Below are positions 1 to 8,593 of a stretch of DNA of 64,000 nucleotides, piece after piece. Source of the stretch: Bacteroidetes bacterium HLUCCA01 (GTDB lineage: Bacteria > Bacteroidota > Rhodothermia > Balneolales > HLUCCA01); the NCBI GenBank assembly GCA_001314545.1, contig LIHN01000019.1, positions 1 through 64,000 of the forward strand, given 5' to 3'. The notes below the pieces were generated by a model. It did no database searches. It was not told where the DNA came from and saw only the letters and a program-made list of their open reading frames with translations. Position 1 is the first letter of the stretch. The number at the start of each line of letters is the position of its first letter. Position numbers and translations under genes: made by a program.

Positions 1-1326
1 AATACGTTCTCTGTCATGAGTTGTGAGTCTTTTGTGTGTTGCCATAGGTCGAGTTTAGCATTAAACTCAACGTGTTGCATTAAAAACTTGAGACCGCCAA
101 GTCTTCTAAAGGAGGTTTTAAATAGCAGAGTCGACTTTTTAATCACTGAGGATAAGGGCATTCATAGGAAGGCAAAATTCTTAGGCATTGCCGACAAAAT
201 TTATAAGATTGACGCTTTCATTGACAAATGCACTTCTGAAAATCCTGATTTAAAAGATTATAAAGTACTTTCCGTCAAGAAAGATTACTTTGGAAATATA
301 AATTTAAAAGATGAATTTTTCCAATCGTTTTTGGAAGATTATGGCGAATTTGAGACTTGGTTTAATAAGAAAGCCGACAATATTTCTTATGTGTGTATTA
401 CTGATGGTAATGTAAAAGCTTTCTTGTATCTGAAGATTGAAAATGCAGGCAGCGAGAGTTATGCAGATATTAAGCCTGCATTCGACCAAAAAAAGAGATT
501 AAAAATTGGCACATTCAAAGTAACTTCCACAGGATATAAATTAGGTGAACGATTTTTGAAAATCATTTTCGATAATGCGATTGCCAATATGGTTGATGAA
601 ATTTATGTCACTATCTTCGATAAGAGAGATGAACAAAGAAGATTAATTGCCCTTTTGGAAGAATGGGGATTCAAGTATTGGGGGGAGAAAGAAACAAAGA
701 ATGGAAGCGAAAGAGTTTTTGTGAGGGATTTTACAAAGAAAGTCCTCGAAAATCCGAGAGAGTGTTTTCCTTTTGTAAAAAGAAGTTCACGTGTTTTTTT
801 AAATCCGATTTGGCCAGATTATCATACTGAACTGTTTCCAGACTCATATCTGAATAATGAATCTCCTTTGGATTATGTTGAAAATGCACCCCATAGGAAT
901 GCATTAAAGAAGGTTTATATTTCTCGTTCATTCTATAAAGACTTGGTTCGAGGGGATATTATACTATTTTATAGAACAGGTGGCTATCATGAAAGTGTTA
1001 TATCTACCATTGGCGTTGTAGAAAGTGTAATAACGAATATTGATAGTGAGGCTGAATTCATAAGACTATGCAGAAAACGAAGCATATTTAAAGATGATGA
1101 GTTAAGTCATTGGTGGAATTACAAAAAATACAACAGGCCTTTCATTGTTAACTTTCTTTACATAGATTCCTTCCCAAAACCGAAGGTTAATTTGAAAAGA
1201 CTAATAGAGATGGGGATAATAAACTCAATAAAAGACGCACCACGTGGATTTGTGCAAATTGGAAATGATAAATTTGAAGAATTTTTAAAAGAAGCTAGAG
1301 CAAATGAATATTATATTGTCGATTAA
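1..1326 (+). CDS. PIN-remnant / GNAT / EVE-like multidomain protein, 5' partial
   Basis: The frame is open to the left window edge. The first in-frame ATG (base 16) is followed by an odd Cys/Ser-rich stretch, so the gene probably begins upstream, or its 5' part is broken. From about residue 28 there is the C-terminal half of a PIN-like domain (FLITEDKGIHRKA). About residues 85-245 look like a GNAT acetyltransferase fold, and about 265-430 look like an EVE/PUA-like domain (GDIILFYRTGG, PRGFVQIG). Proteins of this architecture occur beside ASCH-domain genes and are thought to be RNA-directed or toxin-like, but I know of no established activity. The coding region is AT-rich compared with the chromosomal genes to the right, which fits horizontal transfer. 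It overlaps the next gene by 23 bases. The domain calls are by eye; the GNAT part is the firmest. Confidence 0.7.
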   Translation, partial: NTFSVMSCESFVCCHRSSLALNSTCCIKNLRPPSLLKEVLNSRVDFLITEDKGIHRKAKFLGIADKIYKIDAFIDKCTSENPDLKDYKVLSVKKDYFGNINLKDEFFQSFLEDYGEFETWFNKKADNISYVCITDGNVKAFLYLKIENAGSESYADIKPAFDQKKRLKIGTFKVTSTGYKLGERFLKIIFDNAIANMVDEIYVTIFDKRDEQRRLIALLEEWGFKYWGEKETKNGSERVFVRDFTKKVLENPRECFPFVKRSSRVFLNPIWPDYHTELFPDSYLNNESPLDYVENAPHRNALKKVYISRSFYKDLVRGDIILFYRTGGYHESVISTIGVVESVITNIDSEAEFIRLCRKRSIFKDDELSHWWNYKKYNRPFIVNFLYIDSFPKPKVNLKRLIEMGIINSIKDAPRGFVQIGNDKFEEFLKEARANEYYIVD

Positions 1327-1690
1327 ACCAGAGTTTGCAAACAAGATTTTTGAAGGAGATAAAAAATTCGAATTCAGAAGAAGCATCTTTAAGAATAAAA
1401 ATGTTTCGAAAGTCATTGTTTACGCATCCTCTCCGATAAGTAAAGTTATTGGAGAGTTTGAAATTGGGGAAATTCTCTTCAAAGACCTAAATACACTTTG
1501 GGACGAAACTAAAGAGTATTCAGGAATTACAGAAGACTATTTTTACGACTATTTTGTCGGCAAGGAAAATGGATTTGCCCTTGAAGTTAAAAGAGTTAAA
1601 AGATATAAAAAGGAACTTTGTATAAAGGAATCCTTCGGAAAAGTACCGCCACAATCTTTTGCATACTATGAAGAAAGCACGATGCCCTAA
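1304..1690 (+). CDS. ASCH domain protein
   Basis: This is a 128-residue protein opening with SIKPEFANKIFEGDKKFEFRR-type sequence, the ASCH-family start (a PUA-like beta-barrel that binds RNA or modified bases). The conserved basic cluster KKFEFRR lies near residue 20 and the barrel strands continue through FALEVKRVKRYKK. The ATG lies inside the end of the preceding PIN/GNAT/EVE gene (23-base overlap), so the two are translationally coupled and probably act together. ASCH proteins bind RNA, and some members are nucleases or cytidine-analogue hydrolases; the substrate here is unknown. The stop codon lies at the first edge of an attC-like inverted repeat, as in an integron-like gene cassette. 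Confidence 0.8.
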   Translation: MNIILSIKPEFANKIFEGDKKFEFRRSIFKNKNVSKVIVYASSPISKVIGEFEIGEILFKDLNTLWDETKEYSGITEDYFYDYFVGKENGFALEVKRVKRYKKELCIKESFGKVPPQSFAYYEESTMP

Positions 1691-1816
1691 CATCACCTAT
1701 ACGCAAGCAGGGGTTTCGTGCTTCGTAGGAAAGGGAAGTGGTAAATTTAAAGTTCAGTTCTTCTTAGGAAGATCAGTTGTAAAATCCCTGCCTGCGTATA
1801 GCTGAGAACCGTTCAT
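1685..1816 (+). repeat. attC-like long inverted repeat after the ASCH gene
   Basis: CTATACGCAAGCAGGG at 1697-1712 pairs with CCCTGCCTGCGTATAG at 1786-1801, 15 of 16 positions, around a 73-base centre. The outer ends read CCCTAAC (containing the ASCH stop codon) and AACCGTT, which resemble the R''/R' ends of integron attC sites. Similar repeats follow cassette-like genes in Bacteroidota genomes (recalled, not searched). The ends do not match the canonical seven-base attC core exactly. Confidence 0.5.
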
Positions 1817-1861
1817 TTTTTTTATCCTAAACTACTTCATATAACTCAGTTCACTTCTACC

Positions 1862-2155
1862 ATGTCAAAAAAAAATAAAACATCAACAGAGGCCCGTTGG
1901 ACCAAATATCAGGACGAGTACCCAGAGGTTCTGAATCGTGAGCAATTGTACGCGCTTGTAGCACGTCGAATTGGTTGTTCCAGGAGTACGGTGATTCGAC
2001 ATTTTCGAAAATATTTTCCGTTGTATGCTTACGCAGTCGATCACTCATCGGCCAGCTTTACTCAGCTTGGTATTGGATTTATTGAAGCAAATATCATTAT
2101 TGACAAGATTGTGAATAAACCCAAGCTGATTTCGCCAGCGGAAGTTGAACTGTGA
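1862..2155 (+). CDS. Small helix-turn-helix protein, hypothetical
   Basis: This is a 97-residue basic protein. Residues about 26-50 (REQLYALVARRIGCSRSTVI) have the pattern of a helix-turn-helix: an LARRIG-like helix, a turn, then SRSTVIRHF as a recognition helix. The C-terminal part (LGIGFIEANIIIDKIV) is hydrophobic and not recognised. There is no clear ribosome binding site, which is common in this group. It stands alone between the cassette-like repeat and the DUF6577-type gene. It may be a small transcription regulator of the island; this is inferred only from the HTH-like segment. Confidence 0.5.
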   Translation: MSKKNKTSTEARWTKYQDEYPEVLNREQLYALVARRIGCSRSTVIRHFRKYFPLYAYAVDHSSASFTQLGIGFIEANIIIDKIVNKPKLISPAEVEL

Positions 2156-2505
2156 GAGCAAAATATTCCATGTCTTTCAAAGTAGCCCCCCCTACCCAAT
2201 TATATCGTTAAATAGTGGTTTTTAGCACCCTATTTTTCTAAGACAATAACCGCCATAATAAGAATATACGGGCCGTTTTCGCTTGTAATACTGTATGCAT
2301 CCGTTTCATTCTGTTCCAATAAATTTCAAGATTAGTCCACAAATATCCTAAAATTCGAGAAAATGGATGAAACTGTATTAAATTGTAGAAAAAGTTTTCC
2401 AACAAACGGATCTAACGATTACTTTTTAACAAAGCTATCTCCTTGTTATCTCGACGAGCCAGTTTTTAAAAACGATATTTTCTTCTCGTAAATAATTGGC
2501 ACTAA
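2156..2505. other. 350-base AT-rich intergenic stretch
   Basis: This is an AT-rich gap between the small HTH gene and the DUF6577-type gene. It contains a C-run (2187-2192) and a 43-codon open frame at 2363-2491 with no recognisable content. No hairpin, promoter or RNA gene could be supported. Confidence 0.4.
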
Positions 2506-3273
2506 ATGATCGATAAACCGTCTATATCCCAAAAAGTCTTTAACCATTTCAAAGATCAATCGCATTTCACCAGAGGGGAACTCCATGATTTTCTACGCAA
2601 GGAGAACCCCGGTCTGAGCGATGGTACGTTCGGATGGAGAGTAAACGATCTCAAGAAAAAGAATATCATCCAACAGGTTAAAACCGGGATATATACCGTC
2701 CATGTAAAAATGGAATTCCATCTTCAACAAGAGAAATCGCTATGGCGATTTTTATTTAACTTCGGAAAGGATGCGGGTTACCCCAAGCTCTGTATCTGGA
2801 ACACGCAAGTGCTCGAACGACTATCAAAGAATCACAACCATAAAAATCACATAATCCTTGAAGTTAAGCCTACCGCCATAGAACAAATCTACAATTGTCT
2901 TAGTAAGACTACAGAATACATCCCGTACATCAACAGAATAGATGCTTCAGCTCCTACATATGAGGATGCATCCAAAAACCCGGTAGTAATCAAACGATTA
3001 ATACCCCGTTCCCCTATCAAAACTATTTACTGGGACTTAATTCACTTCCCATTTCCAACCCTCGAGAAAATTCTGGTCGACATCCTCATGGAGACCAATA
3101 TCAAAGACGAGCTTCAGCGGACACACCTCATCGGGCTGTTCGATAATGCCATAAACAGCTATGTCATTGATTTTAGCAAGTTGTATAACTATGCAGATCG
3201 GAGGGGCAAACTAGATGATATAAGGCATTTCATTCACGTATATCTCCCCCATCACAATGCGTCACTGTTCTGA
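2506..3273 (+). CDS. DUF6577-type / AbiEi-like winged-helix protein
   Basis: The protein has 255 residues. Residues 1-65 form a winged-helix-like N-terminus (a helix with FTRGELHDFL, then WRVNDLKKKNIIQQVKTGIYTV), as in the AbiEi family of type IV antitoxins. The remainder (LCIWNTQVLERLSKN, LVDILMETNI) resembles DUF6577, whose function is unknown. In AbiE systems this kind of protein is paired with a nucleotidyltransferase toxin; no such gene follows here, only hsdR after a 158-base gap. It may be an orphan antitoxin or a regulator of the downstream restriction operon. No Shine-Dalgarno sequence is visible before the ATG. Family assignment is moderate. Confidence 0.6.
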   Translation: MIDKPSISQKVFNHFKDQSHFTRGELHDFLRKENPGLSDGTFGWRVNDLKKKNIIQQVKTGIYTVHVKMEFHLQQEKSLWRFLFNFGKDAGYPKLCIWNTQVLERLSKNHNHKNHIILEVKPTAIEQIYNCLSKTTEYIPYINRIDASAPTYEDASKNPVVIKRLIPRSPIKTIYWDLIHFPFPTLEKILVDILMETNIKDELQRTHLIGLFDNAINSYVIDFSKLYNYADRRGKLDDIRHFIHVYLPHHNASLF

Positions 3274-3431
3274 TAACTACGCAAGCACATCCTTACGATA
3301 TTCAAGCAATCCGACTGCGAGAAAAGATATTTTTAGACTATTTTAAACACTTAATAAATGAGGTAAATCTCGCAGGTCATTACGCTGCTAAATAGGACGC
3401 AAATACTTCACATCACTGAAAATCGGGTTGA

Positions 3432-6398
3432 ATGACAAAAGAACATCAAATAGAAGAGAACTTAATCAAGCAACTCACCGAACTTAAGTACATTCATCGC
3501 CCCGACATCGTCGACAGAAGAACGCTTGAAGTCAATTTTAAGGCGAAATTTGAAACCCTGAACCGGGTACAGCTCACCGACAGTGAATTCCTGCGACTAC
3601 GTGAGCAAATCATTGAGCCGGATGTATTCAAGGCATCCAAGAAACTGCGCGAACAACAGTTTTTCCAGCGCGAGGACGGCACTCCCCTGCACTATACCCT
3701 GGTCAACAACAAAGACTGGTGCAAAAACGACTACGAAGTGGTGAGTCAGCTGCGCATGAACACCGAAAACAGCTCGCAACGCTACGATATCATCCTACTA
3801 ATTAACGGACTCCCCGTAGTGCAAATCGAGCTGAAACGGCTGGACATCTCCCCTCGCAAGGCCATGCAGCAGATTGTCGACTATAAAAACGAACCGGGCA
3901 ACGGCTACGGCAACTCCCTGATGTGTTACATGCAGTTGTTCATCGTCAGCAACCGGTCCAATACCATTTATTTCGCCAACAACCAAAAGCAGCACTTCCA
4001 ATTCAATGCCGACGAGCAGTTCCTGCCCATTTACCACCTGGCCGACGAAAAGAACAAGAAGATCAAGCATCTGGAGGATTTCAGTGACCGCTTCCTGAAA
4101 AAATGCACACTTGGTGAGATGATCAGCAAGTACATGGTCCTGGTAGAAACCGAGCAGAAACTTCTGGTCATGCGACCATACCAAATCTATGCCGTTAAAG
4201 CCATCGATGAGTGCGTGCGACAAAACCGAGGCAACGGATTCGTCTGGCACACCACCGGAAGCGGTAAAACCCTCACGTCTTTCAAAGCCTCTACCCTGCT
4301 CAAAGACAATCCGGATATCGACAAATGCTTGTTTGTGGTTGACCGAAAAGACCTCGACCGTCAGACCCGTGAGGAATTCAACAAGTTTCAGGAAGGCAGT
4401 GTGGAGGAGAACACCAACACGGAAGCCCTCGTTAAACGGCTCATTTCAACGGATTACGCCAACAAGGTCATCGTGACCACCATCCAAAAACTCGGACTCG
4501 CACTCGACGGCACCAACAAGCGCAACTACAAAGAGCGACTGGAGCCCCTGCGCGATAAACGCATGGTGTTCATTTTCGATGAGTGCCACCGCTCCCAATT
4601 CGGGGAAAACCATAAGGCCATTAAGGAGTTCTTCCCCAATGCTCAGCTCTTCGGCTTCACCGGAACCCCCATCTTCGACGAAAACTCCACTCAGAAAATC
4701 CGGGAAGATCAGTACGAGTCGTACAAGACCACCGAAAGCATTTTCGAAAAGCAGCTCCACGCCTACACCATCACCCACGCCATCGAGGACCGCAACGTCC
4801 TGAAATTCCATATCGATTATTTCAAAGGCGAGGGGTCCATACAAGCCAAGCCCGGAGAAGCGATTGCCCAGCAAGCTGTAGTCGAAGCCATTATCGCCAA
4901 GCATGACACCGCCACCAATCACCGAAAGTTCAATGCTGTATTGGCAACGGCATCCATCAATAACGCCATCGAATACTATCGCCTTTTCAAGGGAATTCAG
5001 AGGCAAGAGCAGGATGAAAACCCCGACTACCTCCCTCTTAACATTGCGTGCGTGTTTTCTCCACCGGCTGAGGGAAACAAAGACATCCTCCAGATACAGG
5101 AAGATCTAGCCCAGGAAAAAGAAGACAACAAGCAGAATCCGGAGGAGAAAAAAGCGGCCTTGACGGAGATCATGGCGGACTACAATGCCCAATTTGGCAC
5201 CAATCACGACATCAACAACTTCGATCTGTACTATCAGGATGTGCAGTCCCGCATCAAGAATCAGAAATACACCAACAAAGACCTCGCCCGTAAACACAAG
5301 ATCGACATCACCATTGTGGTCGACATGCTGCTGACCGGATTCGACAGTAAATTCCTGAATACCCTCTACGTAGACAAAAACCTGAAATACCACGGACTGA
5401 TTCAGGCTTTTTCGCGCACCAACCGCGTACTCAACGACACCAAGCCCTATGGTAACATTCTGGATTTTCGGTCCCAACAGGATGCGGTGAACAAAGCCAT
5501 TACCTTGTTTTCGGGTGAAGAAGGCGCGAAAGCCAAGGAAATCTGGATGGTGGATCCCGCCCCGGTTGTCATCGACAAATACCATGAAGCGGTGACAAAG
5601 CTGGGGGATTTCATGAAGGAGCAGAACCTGACCAACGAACCGGCTGAGGTGTACAATCTGAAGGGGGATGCGGCCCGCATTGCATTCGTGAAGAATTTCA
5701 AGGAAGTCCAACGACTCAAAACCCAGTTGGACCAATACACCGATCTTAATGATGAGCAACAACAGGCCATTGAATCCATCCTGCCGAAAGAAACCCTGCA
5801 GGAGTTTCGAAGCTCGTACCTGGAAACGGCCAAGCAGCTGCGCTCGATTCAGCAGAAAGAAGGCGACGATGTACCCGACGACATTCAGCAGTTAGACTTT
5901 GAATTCGTCCTGTTCGCTTCTGCGGTAATTGATTACGATTATATCATGGGGCTGATTGCCGAGAGCACCCAGAAGAAGCCGTCCAAGCAGAAAATGACCA
6001 AAGCACAAGTAATCAGCCTACTCAAGTCCAACGCCAACTTAATGGACGAGGAAGAAGACCTCACAGAATTCATTGAGCAGGTGGATTGGAGTGTTGGTCA
6101 GACCGCCGAAGAGCTGAAAAACAATTACGAAACCTATAAAATCGATAAATACGATAAGGAACTGGCGGCTATCGCCAATAAACACGGCTTGCAAACAGCA
6201 GAGCTGAAAACCTTTGTCGAGTCGATCATGAATCGCAGGATCTTCGACGGGGAAAAGCTCACTGATTTATTAGTCCCATTGGAATTGAGCTGGAAAGAAC
6301 GTCGGAACAAAGAACTGTCCCTGATGGAAGACCTGGTTCCTCAGTTGCACAAACTCGCCCAGGGACGCGAAATATCGGGATTGGCCGCTTATGAGTAA
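3432..6398 (+). CDS. hsdR: Type I restriction endonuclease subunit R
   Basis: This is the motor and nuclease subunit of a type I restriction-modification enzyme. It translocates DNA with ATP and cuts away from the unmethylated target. The N-terminal nuclease motif is D119 ... E133-L-K135 (RYDIILLI, VVQIELKR). The SF2 helicase motor has Walker A TTGSGKT at 274-280, the DECH box at 383-386, GFTGTP (motif III) soon after, and motifs V and VI (DMLLTGFDSK, QAFSRTNRV) near residues 635-670. The C-terminal helical region (to 988) would bind the methylase core. The length is normal and no frame defects are seen. It starts a same-strand cluster; rhuM1 follows after 42 bases. Confidence 0.96.
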   Translation: MTKEHQIEENLIKQLTELKYIHRPDIVDRRTLEVNFKAKFETLNRVQLTDSEFLRLREQIIEPDVFKASKKLREQQFFQREDGTPLHYTLVNNKDWCKNDYEVVSQLRMNTENSSQRYDIILLINGLPVVQIELKRLDISPRKAMQQIVDYKNEPGNGYGNSLMCYMQLFIVSNRSNTIYFANNQKQHFQFNADEQFLPIYHLADEKNKKIKHLEDFSDRFLKKCTLGEMISKYMVLVETEQKLLVMRPYQIYAVKAIDECVRQNRGNGFVWHTTGSGKTLTSFKASTLLKDNPDIDKCLFVVDRKDLDRQTREEFNKFQEGSVEENTNTEALVKRLISTDYANKVIVTTIQKLGLALDGTNKRNYKERLEPLRDKRMVFIFDECHRSQFGENHKAIKEFFPNAQLFGFTGTPIFDENSTQKIREDQYESYKTTESIFEKQLHAYTITHAIEDRNVLKFHIDYFKGEGSIQAKPGEAIAQQAVVEAIIAKHDTATNHRKFNAVLATASINNAIEYYRLFKGIQRQEQDENPDYLPLNIACVFSPPAEGNKDILQIQEDLAQEKEDNKQNPEEKKAALTEIMADYNAQFGTNHDINNFDLYYQDVQSRIKNQKYTNKDLARKHKIDITIVVDMLLTGFDSKFLNTLYVDKNLKYHGLIQAFSRTNRVLNDTKPYGNILDFRSQQDAVNKAITLFSGEEGAKAKEIWMVDPAPVVIDKYHEAVTKLGDFMKEQNLTNEPAEVYNLKGDAARIAFVKNFKEVQRLKTQLDQYTDLNDEQQQAIESILPKETLQEFRSSYLETAKQLRSIQQKEGDDVPDDIQQLDFEFVLFASAVIDYDYIMGLIAESTQKKPSKQKMTKAQVISLLKSNANLMDEEEDLTEFIEQVDWSVGQTAEELKNNYETYKIDKYDKELAAIANKHGLQTAELKTFVESIMNRRIFDGEKLTDLLVPLELSWKERRNKELSLMEDLVPQLHKLAQGREISGLAAYE

Positions 6399-6440
6399 CA
6401 TGATTTCAACCGTCTTGGCCATATCAACAAAGACAACACG

Positions 6441-7346
6441 ATGAGCAACGAAATTATATTATATCAGGCTGATGAAGTGCCGGAACGCATAGAAGTCCGA
6501 CTGGAAAATGAAACAGTTTGGCTTAATCGTCAGCAGATAGCCCTGCTATTTGGAAGGGATGTGAAAACCATTGGAAAGCATATCAACAATGTTTTTTCGG
6601 AAGGTGAACTATCGAAAGACGCAACTGTCGCAAAATTTGCGACAGTTCAAATCGAAGGTAGTAGAAAGATTGAACGGCAAATCGAATTTTACAATCTGGA
6701 TGTTATCATATCCGTTGGCTACCGGGTGAAGTCAAAGCAAGGAACCCAGTTCAGAATATGGGCAACCAATGTGCTGCGCGATTACCTACTCAAAGGCTAT
6801 GTGTTAAATCTGCGTATGAATCGAATTGAGGATAATATGGAGCACCTGACGAAGAAGGTGGATGCTATTGCCTTGAAGATACAGTCGACTGAAATCCCGA
6901 ATCAGGGTGTGTTCTTTGACGGACAGGTATTTGATGCCTACGAATTGGCATCAAAAATCATCCGATCTGCACGGAAAAGCATTGTACTGATCGATAACTA
7001 CATCGATGAACGCACCCTTGTGCATCTGGCCAAGAAAAGTGAAGGCGTACAAGTTCGCATACTTTCAAAGATAATTCCCAAGCAGACGTCATTGGATATC
7101 AGAAAAGCCAATGAGCAGTACGGTGGTATCACAGCAAAGGTCTTCACCAAAAGTCACGACCGGTTTCTGATTATTGACGATGTGGAAGTCTATCACCTCG
7201 GGGCTTCGTTGAAAGATCTGGGCAAAAAGTGGTTCGCTTTTTCGAAAATGGACAAAAGCTCGGTGGGAAGCATACTTCAAGCGATTGGGAGTAATCCATC
7301 AATTAATCAAGGAAGTCACACTAAGCACCGTGCGAATAATGAGTAA
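6441..7346 (+). CDS. RhuM family protein with C-terminal PLD-like domain (rhuM1)
   Basis: Residues 1-125 match the RhuM/ORF6N-like domain often found in type I RM loci (VWLNRQQIALLFGRD, FYNLDVIISVGYRVKS, GTQFRIWATNVLRDYL). A short coiled linker follows. From about 155 to 280 there is a phospholipase-D-like module with one HKD-type motif in which Lys is replaced by Arg (H239-D-R241-F-L-I-I-D246). The function is unknown; RhuM domains probably bind DNA or act as accessory factors. Codons near 61-70 contain a perfect 12-bp inverted repeat (6623-6647). The end overlaps hsdS by 8 bases, so the two are translationally coupled. Confidence 0.85.
   Translation: MSNEIILYQADEVPERIEVRLENETVWLNRQQIALLFGRDVKTIGKHINNVFSEGELSKDATVAKFATVQIEGSRKIERQIEFYNLDVIISVGYRVKSKQGTQFRIWATNVLRDYLLKGYVLNLRMNRIEDNMEHLTKKVDAIALKIQSTEIPNQGVFFDGQVFDAYELASKIIRSARKSIVLIDNYIDERTLVHLAKKSEGVQVRILSKIIPKQTSLDIRKANEQYGGITAKVFTKSHDRFLIIDDVEVYHLGASLKDLGKKWFAFSKMDKSSVGSILQAIGSNPSINQGSHTKHRANNE
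6623..6647. repeat. Perfect 12-bp inverted repeat inside rhuM1
   Basis: AACTGTCGCAAA (6623-6634), a single A, then its exact reverse complement (6636-6647). It lies in the variable segment of the RhuM domain. The second rhuM gene has an equally perfect 12+1+12 palindrome at the same place (11705-11729) but with other bases. Confidence 0.9.
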
Positions 7347-8592
7347 AGAGAAGAAACAAACCCAAACCGGTGTTGTTGGTTTAGTACCGGAATTGCGATT
7401 TCCAGAGTTTCAAAATGATGGGAATTGGGTGGAGAAGAAACTTGGTCAGATTGGAGAACCTCAAATGTGCAAAAGGGTTTTCAAGGAGCAAACAACTTCA
7501 AATGTAGTAAATGGAATCCCATTTTATAAAATTGGGACATTTGGGAAAATTCCTGATTCTTACATCACAGTCGAATTATATGAAGAGTTTAAGTCGACAT
7601 ATAATTTCCCTAATAAAGGTGATATTCTAATCTCAGCTTCAGGCACTATTGGACGACTTGTAATTTATGATGGAAAACCAGCATATTTCCAAGACTCGAA
7701 TATTGTTTGGTTGGGTCATAGTGGGTCTGAGATATTAAACGAACTTCTATACTATTGCTATTCTATTTTAAATTGGCAAACATCAGATGGTGGTGTAATT
7801 AAACGCCTTTACAACTCAGACCTTAAGGCCATTTCGATTAAGTTCCCCAAAAATAAATCAGAACAACAAAAAATCGCCTCATGCCTCTCAAGCTTAGATG
7901 AGCTCATAGCCGCCCACAACGAAAAGCTCGAAGCCCTCAAAGACCACAAAAAAGGCCTCATGCAAAACCTCTTTCCCCAGGAAGGCGGAACCATCCCCAA
8001 ACTCCGTTTCCCAGAGTTTGAAAATGATGGTGAGTGGGTGGTGAAAAAGCTAGGTGATAAGAGGGTTTCAAGCATCATTAATGATAAAATTGAGAGTAAT
8101 GTACTGACGTTAGATAATTACGTCAGTACTGATAATATGCTTCCTAATTATTCGGGTATTACAAAAGCATCAAAACTTGCTCTTAATTCAAAAGCAACAA
8201 AGTTTATTAAAGGCGACATTTTAATTTCAAACATCAGACCATACCTAAAAAAGGTATGGAAATCTGACAGAATTGGCGGTGCATCTAATGATGTTATAGT
8301 ATTTCGTTCGGGTACTAGTGTTACTAGTGAATTTTTAGTGACACTTCTAAAAAATGATTCCTTTATTAATTATGTAATGAAGAGCGCAAAGGGGGTCAAA
8401 ATGCCACGCGGTGATAAGGATACAATAGTGAAATATCCTGTGTTGCTACCCAAACATCAAGAACAACAAAAAATCGCCTCATGTCTTTCAGACGTAGACG
8501 AACTCATCAGCGCGCAAACCCAAACGCTCGAAGCCCTCAAGACCCACAAGAGAGGCTTGATGCATGGGCTTTTTCCAACAACGCAGGAATAA
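7339..8592 (+). CDS. hsdS: Type I restriction-modification specificity subunit S
   Basis: This is the DNA-target recognition subunit, 417 residues from the ATG at 7339. That start is preferred over the ATG at 7285, which would overlap rhuM1 by 62 rather than 8 bases. It has the usual two-fold layout: a lead (ELRFPEFQNDGNW), target-recognition domain 1, a conserved helix (EQQKIASCLSSLDELIAAH), a repeated lead (KLRFPEFENDGEW), target-recognition domain 2 (NIRPYLKKVW) and a second conserved helix (EQQKIASCLSDVDELISAQ). The recognition domains are much more AT-rich than the conserved helices, as expected of exchanged modules. The stop is one base away from the sir2 start. Confidence 0.94.
   Translation: MSKEKKQTQTGVVGLVPELRFPEFQNDGNWVEKKLGQIGEPQMCKRVFKEQTTSNVVNGIPFYKIGTFGKIPDSYITVELYEEFKSTYNFPNKGDILISASGTIGRLVIYDGKPAYFQDSNIVWLGHSGSEILNELLYYCYSILNWQTSDGGVIKRLYNSDLKAISIKFPKNKSEQQKIASCLSSLDELIAAHNEKLEALKDHKKGLMQNLFPQEGGTIPKLRFPEFENDGEWVVKKLGDKRVSSIINDKIESNVLTLDNYVSTDNMLPNYSGITKASKLALNSKATKFIKGDILISNIRPYLKKVWKSDRIGGASNDVIVFRSGTSVTSEFLVTLLKNDSFINYVMKSAKGVKMPRGDKDTIVKYPVLLPKHQEQQKIASCLSDVDELISAQTQTLEALKTHKRGLMHGLFPTTQE
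7861..8580 (+). repeat. Direct repeat of the HsdS conserved region
   Basis: The DNA coding for the two conserved helices (about 7861-7975 and 8461-8575) is near-identical at its start (GAACAACAAAAAATCGCCTC in both) and similar for about 115 bases. The preceding lead segment is also repeated (about 7387 and 7996). Such repeats allow recombination that swaps target-recognition domains and so changes the methylation target. Confidence 0.75.
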
Positions 8593-8593
8593 T

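Noticed and set aside
2363-2491. 43-codon frame before the DUF6577-type gene
   Set aside because: No ribosome binding site or recognisable sequence; AT-rich DNA gives such frames by chance.
8101-8129. 10-bp inverted repeat in hsdS (GTACTGACGT, 9-base loop)
   Set aside because: About one such repeat is expected by chance in 64 kb when loop length is free, and no paralogous copy was seen.
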